The notes under the pieces were generated by a model. That model saw only the letters and a list, made by a program, of their open reading frames with translations. It did no database searches and was not told where the DNA came from. From Prorocentrum cordatum (Eukaryota; Sar; Dinophyceae; Prorocentrales; Prorocentraceae): a DNA stretch of 64,000 bases. The position numbers and the translations under genes are program-made. This document shows positions 43,057 through 54,308 of the stretch, piece after piece. The stretch is from contig CAUYUJ010016370.1 in assembly GCA_963575745.1 (NCBI GenBank), positions 217,292 to 281,291 of the forward strand, read 5' to 3'. How positions within the stretch are numbered: the first letter of the stretch is position 1; every line of letters starts with the position of its first letter.

Positions 43057-46000
43057 ATGGACGAGAAGAGGAGCGGGAAGGCGGGGTCTTCCAAGTCGGC
43101 AGGGAGGTGCAAGCTGCCCGGCGTGGCCAGGTTCGGGCTTTTCGGGAAGACCAAGCCGCCCGATGCTCAGCCGCCAACGGCCCCGGCACGGATCAAGCAG
43201 AAGCGCGGCGCCAGGGATGAGTCGCCAGGGCAGCGGCAGGAGGAGCCTCCCCAGAGGAAGCAGAAGGTCTGCATGTTTCTCTGTGGTGCCATCTGCGGGA
43301 AAACCAGGTGCCCCGTGGACCCGACTAAGACGATCGAGTGGGAGTACGAGGACGACGGGGGTTTGGCAGATAAGATATGCGCCACCACGTACCGCTCGAA
43401 GATGAGGCACCTCATGACGCGCGAGGACTGCGCCAAGAATATCAAAGATAGCAAGGCGTTCATGGACACCTTCATGGGCCATCGGGCGGTCACGGTGGAG
43501 CGCGGCAAGCGCAAGTTCCAGAAGGGCACGTGGAGGAAGAGCAATGCGGCGCCCTCGGGCCCCGCCAAGCGCCTGACGCGCCACCAGATGAAGAAGGACT
43601 CCCTCTTGCCGCCCGCTCCAGATGTCCTCCCATGGGACGAATACCAGGATAATGTGAGTCAGACCCTTCAGAAAAAACTAGGCCACCGCAGGGCAACGAT
43701 CAACGGGAAGGACGTGGTCGTCATGCCAGCCCCCAAGGGCACCCCCTGGAAGCTCCAGACAAGTTATCCCACGGTGCTGGACAACAGGGAGACTCTCGCG
43801 GAGGAGGACACCGACGACTCAGAGGAGGAGTGCGACGCCAAGTTTCAGGAGCTGGTAGAGCAGCAGGGGGAGGCCTTGAGCGAGATCACCAAGAAGGCGT
43901 GCACCCTCGAGGAAATGCTGGCCGCGGTCAGGGAGGCCAACACCTCGAAGGCGGATGCCGTACAGCAGGAAGGTGGATGGGGAGGGCGCGTCCGCCTTCG
44001 CCCCGTCGCTTGCTCTGTGCGGTCATTGTTCATTGTAACTCGTTATTCGACCCCGCTGGGAGCTCGTGGGATATGTAATGTTATGCTGCTATGCTGTGTT
44101 ATGTGCTATGCTATGGTACCTCATGTGCTATGTCATGCTGTGTTATGCTATGTCACTCCGTGTACCTTGTAGCGCGGCATGTTCTGCTATGTTATATGCT
44201 ACGCCGACTCTCGTCTGCCCTCGGTGGCGGTCGAGCGGCGAGGGCGCGGCTGCACGGGGCAAGTGGCGGTTCGGGCGGGGGCGTCTTCTCACAGGTGGGG
44301 GCCAGGAGCCAGCCGCGGGGCCCTCCGTGACGAGGTCGAGGAAGTGGGGCGTGGTCGACTGCGACGATCAGCCGACGCGCGCGTCCACGGGCCGCGCTGG
44401 CCGCGCGACCCAGAAGAACACTGGCAGCGCAAGGCTGCGAGGGGAGGGAACTTCGGGTTTTGGCATCTCCCCAGCCCTCCTCAGGTTTCCCTCCTCGCTT
44501 GCCTCGCCCGCTCTCCCAGTCCTGGTTATTCTCCTGCTCCTCCTCGCCCTGCTCGTCTGAACTTGTTCGGTCGCCCCGTCGTCTCACTGGTCTCGTCGAC
44601 CCCGTTCTCCTGGGCTTTCATCCTTGCGCCGTCGTCGCGCTTGCCCCCTGCTGGAGCGGCCGTAGGCGTTTCCCGTGGTCTCGAAAGGATTTTCAGAGGG
44701 CCCAAGTGAAAGCGCCCTCTAGGGCCTCCTGGGAGGGCCCCCAGAGGAGCCCAAGGTAAGTGCGCTGATGGGAGGTGCACCCAAAAGATGCTCGGGCCTT
44801 TCTGGCGAGGTTCCTGGAATCCCTTTCCCCATCGGGCCCAGGATGAGCGCCTTGAGGGGGTTCGCTTCTGAGGGCTTTGAGGACATCTGGGAGGGTGGGC
44901 GAGTTGAGGTTGTCTACGTTGCCCCCTTCCCCAGGCGGTCTGGCGGCCCGCAGAAGCCGTCGGGAACGCCGAGGCCGCCGAAGCCGCCTGCCAGTGGCGG
45001 AGATCCGCCGGGTAAGGCAGGAAGGAAGTCCGATCCCAGTTCCGTGGTCCTCGACCGCGAGTACCCCAAGTTCAGGGCCGCCGACGAGACCTCGAATTAC
45101 TTCAACTCTAAATGGTCCGTCCTCCAACGCTGCGTCAAGCGCTGGATCGCAAGGGCAGAGAAGGAGATGAAGGAGGCAGCGGATGGCGAGGCCAGGGCGG
45201 CGCGCACCAGAGCCAAGCACATTTTCGAGGTCATGGACTCCTGCGGGAAGCTGCACGCCTCGCTGAAGGGCGCCGCCCAGGACCAGAAGGCTTTTGCTGA
45301 GTGGATTGACGGGTTCAACCGCCTGGTGGCTTTTGTCGCCGACAAGGATGACGTCTCGATTGATTGCCCGTACATCTGGAGCGTCCACTACGATGTCCTG
45401 TCGGAGGTGGCCGAGTGCCCTAGCTTCCCGAGTGAGCTTTGCAAGTTCAAGCTCCACCGTCGCGGCGTCATCGAGGACATCGAGAATCCGGGGCCCTTCC
45501 AGCGCGATCGCATCCGCGACATGCTCGCGAGTTGCTTGCAGAAATCAGGGGAGGGGGCTGCGGCGGTCCTCAGCGCGCTGAGGTCCAGGATTCAGCCATT
45601 CACCGAAGATGCGGCCAAAACCTTCGTTGGGGCGGAGTTGTTTGATGAGCTCTGGTGCATGCGCCTGCTCTGCCGGCCAACGCTCGACAGCGTGAAGGAG
45701 TGCGAAGAGGTGGATAGGCTGCTCAACGGCATCCAGGAGAAGCATGAGTCCATCACAGCTAGCGTCCTCGACGTGCTGATCAAGTTCAGCAGCGCCGGCT
45801 CACTGATCGTCGCACGTGCGAAGGCTGTCCGCGATAGCAGCGCCGATCGCCTGAAGCTCGAGGCCAAGACCGCCGAGGGCTCCGCAGCCGTCGCCGCGCT
45901 CCTCCAGCAGGAGACGGTGGGGCTCTCCGACTACAAGAAGCTCGATGAGTGGTCCAAGTGGTCCAAGGAGGCGGGCTCCGGGGAAGCCGTGGCCGTGGAG

Positions 46001-48316
46001 GTGCACCTCGAGCTCCTCATGGAGCTGGATGCCGCAGCGCGCGCCTTGGCGGGCCACGCAATCGGGAATTGGGCAACTCATCACGCCGATGCCGAACGAT
46101 GGTTCGAGCCTCGGGCAGAGACGGCTCAGGGCCACAGTGAGGCATATGAGATGATGCAGCTGGCGTCCCAGAACCTTGAGCGCCTTGGCAGCGGCAGCAA
46201 CGGCAGCAGCGACGTCGACTTCGAGGCGGTTAAGTTCTGCTGCGGCTGGTTCGAGCGCGCCGAGCTAATCCGCAAGGCATATGACGCTAATTCTCTGAGT
46301 TCGGAGGAGGCCGTCGCCGTCCTCAAGCTCGGCAGGTGGGACGCGATCGAGGCGTGGCGCGGGAAGTACGCCATGGGGGAGTCCGCCGCGCAGGCCCACG
46401 CCTTCATCGCCGCGAGCTTGGCCTCGTTGAACACGGACTTCAAGAAGATCCAGGACTCTGTGGGATGTAACGCTTTAACCTTCCCCCTAGCGCGCATGCT
46501 TGCCCCGCCCCCTTACCCATCCCCGAGACTTTTTTCTTCGCTCCTGAACCTGGGGCCCGAGACCTGACCTTGGCACTTGATCCCAAACCTCACTTTGACA
46601 CCCGAGGCCCTTACCTCTACGCTCACGCCCCGGCACCGAGATCCGACCTCGCGCGATCCTCACCCCGACTTAACGCCCAAACCCGTCAAACATCCTTGGC
46701 CAAATCCCTAACACCTGCAGACAATCCGCCCCCCTCCCCCCGTGCATTTATGCATGCATGCGTGCATGCAGAGCGAGGGCGTATGTGTGCATCTATATAC
46801 ATAGAGAGGGGGATATATATAGCTATGTATGATAGATGAGCGGAGGGAAATGCGGGTGTATATATATACATATATACGTACACATATCTATTTTTGATAA
46901 TTTGCAGATTCAACACCACGGGATCAACGTGGCACGGCGAGGGCGGCGGGGAGGGGGAGGTTGAGGGGGAAGGCTGGTGGGGGCGACTTGCTGTGGCCTC
47001 AGGATGCTTTTATCAGCAAGCTCGGCCCCGTCGAGAAGATCTTGTCGACCCAGGTGTCTGAGGACAGGAGTGAGATCGACAGGGCTTTCACCGACTGTCG
47101 CTCATTCGTGTGCGAGGGCCTCGCGGCGGATATGTTCTCGGCGGAGGTCGTCGCCCGGGATGCTCTCTGCTCGCTGGATGTCAGCGCGAGCCTCGCCAAG
47201 CTCGCCGAAGCTTGCGCCGCCAGCGACATCGAGAGCATCCGAGCTGAGTACCTGAGGCGCTTCATCAACGTCGTCACGAGCGGGTGCAAGGTCGGCAAGC
47301 TGGGCACGGACATCCCGACGAGCGAGGAGGACTTCGGCATTCGCATCGGCAAGAGCAGCGAGGTGCAGGCCTTCTCCCAGTTCCTGCAGGGCACGGCCCG
47401 GGACAACTGGAAGGCCCTCGAGGGCCCGAGCTTCCCCGCCCAGATACAGGATGGGCAGAACGCTTTGACGTGGGCTAACCAGGTCGTGGCCAGCGCCCAA
47501 CGTCGCGCCGCCCTCGCCCGATAGCGAGCCGCTTCAAGGCATGCGAGGCAAGGCGTTAACGCTATGGAGGTGGGGGTGAGGGCAGGTTCGGATAAGAGAG
47601 GGGAGATATAGGGGCGGATGGCGAGGGCGCGGGGGAGTGGGGGGGGGGGTGGGCCGAGGAGGGGGGCGGGGAGGCAGGCATCGCCTTGAAGTAGCCGCGA
47701 CCTTTCGGGTGGACACCGCGGGGCGTTGTTGGCCGCTGTCACTTCGCAGGTCCTGAAGGAGGCAGGGGTCCAATATGCTCGCACTCTGGACGCCTTTTCG
47801 GATAAGCTCGAGAAGATGAAGCCGTCGGCCGAGGAGGTGAGCAACCCGGCCATGCTGACAGATCGCGCCACGCAGAAGCTTCTGTTCGGGAACCCCAATC
47901 GGCAGGACCTCAACCCCCAGACGCAGGTGGCTTCAGATATGCTCGTGAAGCTCAAGCGCGCGAAGGAGAAAGGTTACGCCGTGCGCAAGGAGCTCAAGGA
48001 GGCCTTCAAGCGGTTGACCTCGGTGCGGGGCGAGACCAAGACCGCGATCATGGTGGACTGGGTCCTCGACCACATCCTGCGCGACAAGAAGGGCACGGCC
48101 GAGGCTCTCAAGGCGCAGGGCGAGCAGATGCAGCAGATGATCGTTCGCACGAACGCGGAGATGCCAAAGTACATGACGGACTTGCTGAAAACGATGACGG
48201 GCACCAACAGCCCTGGCCCGGCGCAGGCGGGGGCCGTGTGCGGTGGCGCGGCCCAGGGGCGGGCTCGCTTCCTTCAGAGTTTTTTTTGTTGTTGTTCCCT
48301 TTTTCTTGGCTTCTAA
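43057..48316 (+). CDS. gene D: long helical protein of unknown function, five exons
   Basis: Exons 43057-43972, 44295-44433, 44935-46453, 47003-47482 and 47750 to about 48316 keep one frame (phases 1, 2, 0, 0), about 1200 residues. The ATG sits in 'cagccATGGAC'. The N-terminus is basic, then 'CMFLCGAICGKTRC' (Cys 72, 76, 80, 85) suggests a zinc knuckle or ribbon. Exon 2 contains 'SRKWGVVDCDDQP'. Exons 3-5 are almost entirely alpha-helical and charged ('YFNSKWSVLQRCVKRW', 'FKKIQ', 'DAFISKLGPVEKIL', 'EQMQQMIVRTNAEM'). Introns start GT, GC, GA and GT, and each carries a repeat at both junctions (AGGTGG, AGGC, CAGGA, CAGGTC). The 3' end is uncertain because a GC donor at about 48226 may splice further. 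No family is recognised. Confidence 0.65.
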
Positions 48317-49198
48317 GTCTTCGACTGCGTCGGCTGCGAGCGTGCAGCGAGGCAGCCGCGGGGGGTGACTCTGAGGGGCAGCGGGCTGGGGAGGTCAATC
48401 TAGGAGGGCCTAGGTGCAGGGCCCCTGCCCCTCACGCGGCTGCCGCGCGTGATTTCTTGTGCCGTTTGCTCGGGCTGAGAAGCTGGATCCTTTCGCTCGC
48501 GGATCAAGTCGGACTTCCGGCGGCTTTCGGGAGCGTTGGATTGCTGCCCAGGCGCGACGAATCTGTTGCGCGAGTTCTGCGGGGCCGCCCAGAGCTGCCC
48601 GTGCCGGGGCCAGCGTGGAAAATGCTTAGATCCCCATGGGCCCATGGGCACCCGAAGATTGTCTGGAGTAGTTCGCTTCTCACATAACGCGCCAGCTGTT
48701 CGCCAGAGGTGAAAGCAAAGCCCCGCTGTCGCAGCATCGCTTCGGTCAGCGACGAAATGGAGCGTTTAGGGGTCCATCCAGAACGCCTTCAGGTCCAGGG
48801 GCGGTCCAGGGGCGGCCTTCAGGTCCAGGGGCGGCCTTCAGGTTCAGTTTCACGTCCAGGGGCGGCCTTCAGGTCCAGGGCCGCGTTCAGGGTGCGGGCT
48901 CTTTCGAAGACGCGTCTAGGACATCAGGGCCCCCTCCAAGACACGCCGCCTGGCACTTCGAGGGCTCTCCTGGATTGGTGCGGCACTCTCCTGGGCACCG
49001 CGCGATTGCGAGGCGAGCTCCAAGTCGGCCCTCGATCGCAGGCCCCCGATCGCAAGCCCTCGATCCGCGATCCTGCGATCCTCCTCCTTTGCGTTCCCCC
49101 TCATCGCCCCTCCGTCTTCAGTCTGCCACGTCGTCGTCGTCGCCATCGTCGGCGGCGTCGCCGCCGCCGCCGCCGCCGCCGGAGCCGCCGCTGCCGTA

Positions 49199-49243
<45 letters not shown>

Positions 49244-49554
49244 CTCCTCCTCCTCCTCCTCCTCCTCCTCCTCCTCCTCCTCCTCCCCCTCCCCCTCCTC
49301 CTCCTCCCGCCGCCGACGATGCCGCCGCCGCCGTGGGAGCCGCCTCCACCGAATAGTAGTGTAACATTGATTGCACCGCGTAGGGCGCGAGATGCGGCGC
49401 GAGCCAAACGAGGATCATGAGGAGGATGGGGAGACTGAGGACAACATGACGTGTTCGCTAGCCTTGGTCAGAGCAGATCTGGCGAGGAAATGGATGAGGA
49501 TGAGGAGTCGGAGGCGGAATCGTGATTTCGATGGGCAGTTTTCAGCGTGGTGCT
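48317..49554. other. 3' part of the element: tandem words and GTC/TCC tracts, no gene
   Basis: At 48775-48890 a short unit 'caggtccaggggcggccttc' is repeated about five times. From 49120 to 49315 GTC, GCC and TCC runs follow one another. A possible further exon of gene D lies near 48350-48470. The remainder to the right subterminal block has no coding support. Confidence 0.55.
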
Positions 49555-49653
49555 GAATGTATTAATGGTTTGATTAATGGTTTGATGGTGTTGGGTTGTA
49601 CTGATTAATGGATTGATGGTATTTATGGTTTTGGCAATTCTTGGCATTCGTGG
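49555..49653. repeat. right subterminal repeat block
   Basis: The + strand reads ATTAATGGTTTGATTAATGG, then GATTGATGGTATTTATGG and GGCAATTCTTGGCATTCG. This is the reverse complement of the left subterminal words in roughly mirrored order. It is AT-rich against the GC-rich element body. Confidence 0.65.
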
Positions 49654-49688
49654 CGGGCCGCCGCCTGTTGGAAGGGCGGGACTCGGCA
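49654..49688 (-). repeat. right terminal inverted repeat
   Basis: On the + strand it begins CGGGCCGCCGCCTGTTGG and ends GGGACTCGGCA. Its complement equals the left TIR over 30 consecutive bases plus the terminal TGCC. Confidence 0.85.
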
Positions 49689-49697
49689 GCTCTAACT
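49689..49697. repeat. target-site duplication, right (GCTCTAACT)
   Basis: This is an exact direct copy of 27136-27144, located immediately outside the right terminal GGCA. An empty site would be expected to carry one copy followed by 'tcgtacctcttgg'. Confidence 0.8.
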
Positions 49698-49989
49698 TCG
49701 TACCTCTTGGCGGTTGGGATTTCGACTGCTGGTCAATCGCATATACAAACGCTGCTTCCAGCAGCGAAACTAATGCCGAGCGTTTGTGTACACATGCTGC
49801 TGCTAGCGGCGAAACATTCTTTCAATTTGTGATTTGGAAAGGTCACCAAGTCGACGTAGGGATGGCGCTAATCAGCAGCACGAATCATCTGCAGGATCAA
49901 GGGCGCGCGCTTCTTACGAGATGCACCTCGCGTGGCAAGAGCTGTCGGTTGCTTGAAGTGTTGGCGACATGACGTCAACGTGCTCGTTA

Positions 49990-50104
49990 AATGTCAACTG
50001 ATGGTTGACCGACATTGTTTCCGCTGTAGCTACTGTTATGTAAAATTTCATTGGGGTGTCAACTGCTGGTTGTCCGCGCCTGTTTCCGCTGTAGTTACTG
50101 TATC
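49990..50104. repeat. two-unit direct repeat, about 47 bp, period about 66
   Basis: The words 'tgtcaactg.tggttg.ccg' and 'tgtttccgctgtag.tactgt' occur twice, at about 49995-50037 and 50057-50102. The copies differ at a few positions. They lie in the low-GC flank to the right of the 22.5-kb element. Confidence 0.65.
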
Positions 50105-50245
50105 TTCAAGGTAGCTGCTAGCTACCACGTAATTAGATTCCCTGCAAAGGAAACGCTTGTTCGCGGCAGCAAAACACCTCTCCTCCGCCGTCCCCGCCGT
50201 GCTCATAGGATCTGTGGTAGATGCAGGCATTGCGGTTTTCCCCTT

Positions 50246-51475
50246 CTGTATTCCGCAGCAGAGGTAATTCTTGTGTATATCATCACACAAGGAATTCTTT
50301 CGTTTTCCGTAATAAAAGAAATCTTTTTGCACTGCGCCACAAAAGGGATTCCTCTGTATTCTGTCACGGGAAATTTTTGGATTCCACCACAAAAGGAATC
50401 CCTTCGTATTCCGTCACAAAGTGAATCCTTTCGTATCCCGCCACAAAGGGGATCGTTTTGTACTCCGCCACAAAAGGGATTCTTTTGTATTCCGCTACAA
50501 ATGGAATCCCTTTGTATTCGGCCACAAAGAGAATTCTTGTGTATTCCGCCACAACAGGAATCCTGTTGTATTCAGCCGCAAAGAGAGTTTTTTTTGTATT
50601 CCGCCACACATGGAATCCTTTTGATTCCACCACCGAGGAATATTACTGTAAATTATATAGATGCTGGAGACACTGTGCTTTCGCAGATATTCCGTGGATT
50701 TTGATCAAAATAGCGAAAAACAGTTGCTTTCATCTGTGTTTTCACAGAGGTTCCGAGATTTCTAATTAAAAATATGGTCTTATCATTGCCAGGCTCAGAG
50801 ATTCAGAGATTTTATCGATTATCATATTATGGGTATTGTTTTTTGTTATATGAAAACGCTGTGAAAACACAGGTTTTCTTTAGTTTTTTATTTGGAAATC
50901 ATGAAAACCATGCGTTTTCACATATATTCAAGAACTTCATGTGACATTCTTAAGAATCTTTGCGGAAACACAGGGCTGTCAATACCTTTCTAATATAAAT
51001 ATGATAATTCATGTGTTTTCACAGCGTTATCATACAAACCAATACCCATAGTTTGAAAACCACTAAAATCTCTGAATCTCGGAGCCTGGCAATAAAAAAT
51101 CTTTAAATTAAGAATCTCCTAGTTCTTTGTGAAAGCACTGATGAAACCAATTGTTTTTCATTGTTTTAAGTGCAATTCTTTGAATCTCTGTGAAAACACG
51201 GTGTTTCCAGGATCCCTCTTATGGCGGAATACAGTTGGTTTTTCGTTTGTGGCTGATTACACAAGGATTCCTTTTGTGGCGGAATACAAAATAATTCCTT
51301 TTGTGGCGGAATGCAGAAGAATTTCTTTCGTTGCGGAATACAAAGGGGTTTTCTTTGTAGCAAGATACAAAAGAATTCCTTTTGTTGTGGAATACAAACA
51401 ATTTCCTTTTGTGGAGGAGTACAAAAGAATTTCTTTTTGTTGAGGAATACAAAGGGGATTCCTTTCGTGGCGGTT
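50246..51475. repeat. 1.2-kb foldback element with arms of about 30-bp tandem repeats
   Basis: The left arm (50246-50640) is a tandem array of 'tattccgccacaaaaggaat'-like units. The right arm (51226-51475) is the same array in reverse complement ('attccttttgtggcggaata'). Between them lies an AT-rich core whose inner parts are also inverted copies: 'gccaggctcagagattcaga' at about 50788 pairs with 'tctgaatctcggagcctggc' ending at 51090. The centre is near 50939. The overall form is that of a foldback transposon. The tandem units keep several frames open, but no gene is supported. Confidence 0.8.
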
Positions 51476-52166
51476 TATCACCCCCCACATCCCAAGGACG
51501 ACCCCCCACCCCACAACGAATGCAAAAAACTTCGTTGTATGTCACTCTGTTATGGAACGCCGTCGTGCTCTTCTTGCGGTACTGGCCGATTGCACGTTTC
51601 TTGTGAAACAGGTATGGCCCTCGGCCCCCCCCCCGCCCGAGGGAGAAGGCCGGCATCAGCATGCGAAAAGTCATTGAAGAGTCGGAGGCCGGGTATGCAT
51701 GGCAGAGGTCAGCAGAGCATGTGGCGAGAATGTTCGGCACTGGCCTGCCAGCAGATGCTCCAGGGAAGAGTCTCATCCTCCGACGACCCTGGGGGCCCGC
51801 AGAAGCCCTTGGGGATACCAGGCAGCTCAGGATCCGTGGACAAGCGTGACTCTAGATTTCTGATCGCGGGATTATCGTACGCTCCTGTCCCAGACATCCG
51901 ACGTCTTGAGTTTCTCGATGCGGGGCCCCTGGAAGTCCCGACCCTTGCCCCAGGCCCAGTTTATCATGTCGAATTGTGTTTGACGGTCCTGGGGCCCAGC
52001 GGGAGGCCTCCGGAGGCCCGAAACTGTCCAAAAACGTCCCGTCGCGCTTTCCGCGAGAGGCGCCGAGCGTCGCCGGGCGACACCTGATCCTGTGGGGCCG
52101 GAACCCTTTCTTCGGCGAGCACAGCGAGGGCCTGGCCGAGCTGAGGACCTGGGCGGCGCGCACTCC

Positions 52167-52782
52167 ACCTCCTCCTCCTCCTCCTCCTCCTCCTCCTCCT
52201 CCTCCTCCTCCTCCTCCTCCTCCTCCTCCTCCTCCTCTTCCTCCTCCTCCTCCTCCTCCTCCTCCTCCTCCTCCTCCTCCTCCTCTTCCCCTCCCCTCCT
52301 CCTCCTCCTCATCCTTCCTCCTCCTCCTCATTCCTCCTGATTCCTCCTCCTCCTCCTCCCTCCTCCTCCTCCTCCTCCTCATTATCCTTTTCCTCCTCCT
52401 CCTCCTCCTCTTCTTCCTGCTCCTCCTCCTCCTCCTCCTCTCCTCCTCCTCCTCTCCTTCCTCCTTCCTCTCCTCCTCCTCTCCTCTCCTTCCGCCTCCT
52501 CCTCCTCCTCCTCCTCCTCCTTCTCTTCTCCTTCCTCCTTCCTCCCTTCCTCCTTCCTCCTTCCGCCTCCTCCTCCTCCTCCTCCTCCTCCTCCTCCTCC
52601 TCCTCCTCCTCCTCCTCCTCCTCCTCCTCCTCCTCCTCTCCTCCTCCTCCTCTCTCCTTCTCCCTCTCTCCTTCCCCCCTCCTCTTCTCCTTTTCCTCCT
52701 CCTCCCCTCCTCCTCCTCCTCCTCCTCCTCCTCCTCCTCCTCCTCCTCCTCCTCCTCCTCCTCCTCCTCCTCCTCCTCTCAC
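52167..52782. repeat. (TCC)n microsatellite, about 615 bp
   Basis: Almost pure TCC/TCCTT repeats. This is the longest microsatellite in the window. Frames through it (poly-Pro, Ser, Leu; poly-Glu, Gly, Arg on the complement) are artefacts. Confidence 0.95.
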
Positions 52783-54308
52783 TCTCCCTCCCTGTGGGTC
52801 TCTGGGCGAGCGTGCGGCAGGAACTCATACTGGCTGCGGGTCCTGCAGGTGTCGGCCAGGGATCCCGTGTCCACCTGGTGCTGGGCTCTCCGAGCACACT
52901 CGGTTGCATGTCCGTAGACGGAAAAAAAAGGGGCGCCGCAGCGCATTCACAGACAGCCAAGTAGGCATCCTCCAGGCGATGCGCAGCCTAGACCTGGGGC
53001 TCATCGGACTTCTGGGCGCCAGATTGCCGGAGGGCTTCGGCCTCGCTGGAGCAGGAGTAGTCATGGGAGACATCAATCCTCAGCCGCAAGAGGTCAAAGG
53101 GGCAAGGGGCCCTTGCCCAGCCAGGGCAAGAGCGTGGTCCTCCTTTGTTCAGGACTGGTCCTTCCATGTGGATCCCTTTGTGGGGTCCCAGAAGCGGGAG
53201 GAGGTCATCCTCCCTAGGCGGGGCCGGTTGGTCAGGGTACCTACGCCCTGGGGATACTCACCACTGTCAAGGGCAGCCCCGCTGCATCGACATGGCGGGG
53301 AAGTTGTGCAGTGCTCTGCACAAAGGAGGCCCCGCGGACAGAGGGGATTCTTCGCCAGTGTTGCATCTGCTGCGGGGTCCTCACACACAGCCCGACTTCC
53401 CACGTACTTGCAGCATGCGAGCGGACGGAGGCCATGCGGCAGGCCTGCCGGCGCGCGGGCGCTCCGCCAGAGCGGGAGGCCAGCACAGCTCGCGACCAGG
53501 GGAGGCTGGCTACGCAGAGGCGGCCGCGCTGGCAACCTCCTGAAGGAAAGGAGGAGTCGTCATTCTGGGCCAGGCCACTCGGAGCCGAGTAATACAAATC
53601 GCTGCTCCTCCTGGGATGACCCCCTCTGCCTCTGTTCACTCAGTCTCGCAGCTACGTCCTGCGCTAACACGAGGCGGCTGGGAGTACGGGCGGGGGTCCC
53701 TGTGGGAGGGAGTCGCCGTTAGGCCCCCCTCCCCGGGCCTTCCCATCCTCTCCATTGCGTTCGTTGTCAAGGCCAAGGAGCGGCTCCTCCTCCGTTGGCG
53801 TAAATGGAGCGCGGGGCCAGGATCAGTCGGGCGTTCCTCGGTCCATCCACTGTCCTCCCCTCCCCTTCTCATATCCCCGCGGGCGGTGTTTTCCTGTCCC
53901 CTGAGCGGACGCTGCGGGGTCGCGGCAGTCGCCGTCATTCGGCCCTGCTGCCCTCTGCGAGCGGGGGCGTGCCCGCGCCCCCGCTGTGCCGCCTCGCTGG
54001 GAGGACTCCATTCATCCATCCTCGCTCCCTCCCTCCCTCCCCCCCTCCCCTCCCCTCCCCTCCCTCCCTCCCTCCTCCGCCGCCAGGGGTGGCGAGGGCG
54101 GCCCGCCAAGGCGGCCCACATCACCCGCGGGGCGAGCGAAAATTCTCGCGCTTCGCGCGTCGCGGCCTGGGCCAGCTCGGCTGCCCTTCTCCAAACGGGG
54201 CGGCGCGGAGACGCGAGGCCGCGAGGATCACTACGCGTCGCGCGATGCGCGAAGTTAGGCGACCTAGAAGCCGGGGGGGGCCGTTGTCATCGGAAAGAAA
54301 GAGCGTAA
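52783..54308. other. no confident gene
   Basis: A + strand frame at 52904-53200 starts at ATG and reads 'FTDSQVGILQAMRSLDLG' and 'GFGLAGAGVVMGDINPQPQE', which has protein character. It then becomes Arg/Gly-rich and loses it. I considered a LINE endonuclease but saw no motif. The stretch from 53.6 to 54.3 kb is pyrimidine-rich with no gene. Confidence 0.35.

Larger units (their letters stand above)
27145..49688 (+). mobile_element. 22.5-kb TIR transposon carrying four genes, including a C5 DNA methyltransferase
   Basis: The ends are inverted copies of TGCC(C/G)AGTCCCGCCC...CGGCGGCCCG. Thirty bases are identical (27151-27180 versus the complement of 49654-49683), and the match extends to the outer TGCC/GGCA with one mismatch. 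Exactly outside both ends sits GCTCTAACT (27136-27144 and 49689-49697). Inside each TIR is an AT-rich block of CCATTAAT-type words. Interior DNA is GC-rich, while both flanks (25-27.1 kb and 49.7-51.5 kb) are much lower in GC, as expected for an insertion. Four + strand genes fill it (A 28061-30835, B 32233-34501, C 35060-41980, D 43057-48316). A 9-bp duplication is usual for Mutator-like elements and close to hAT (8 bp), but the superfamily is undetermined. Confidence 0.8.

Noticed and set aside
27145-49688. Reading the 22.5-kb element as a retrotransposon or Polinton
   Set aside because: I saw no reverse transcriptase, integrase, protease, DNA polymerase B or long terminal direct repeats. 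The ends are inverted and the flanking duplication is 9 bp.
52309-52960. Poly-Glu/Gly minus-strand proteins in 52.3-53.0 kb
   Set aside because: They are translations of the (TCC)n tract.
52904-53722. LINE-type endonuclease in the 52.9-53.7 kb frame
   Set aside because: Only about 100 codons look protein-like, and no endonuclease motif could be identified.
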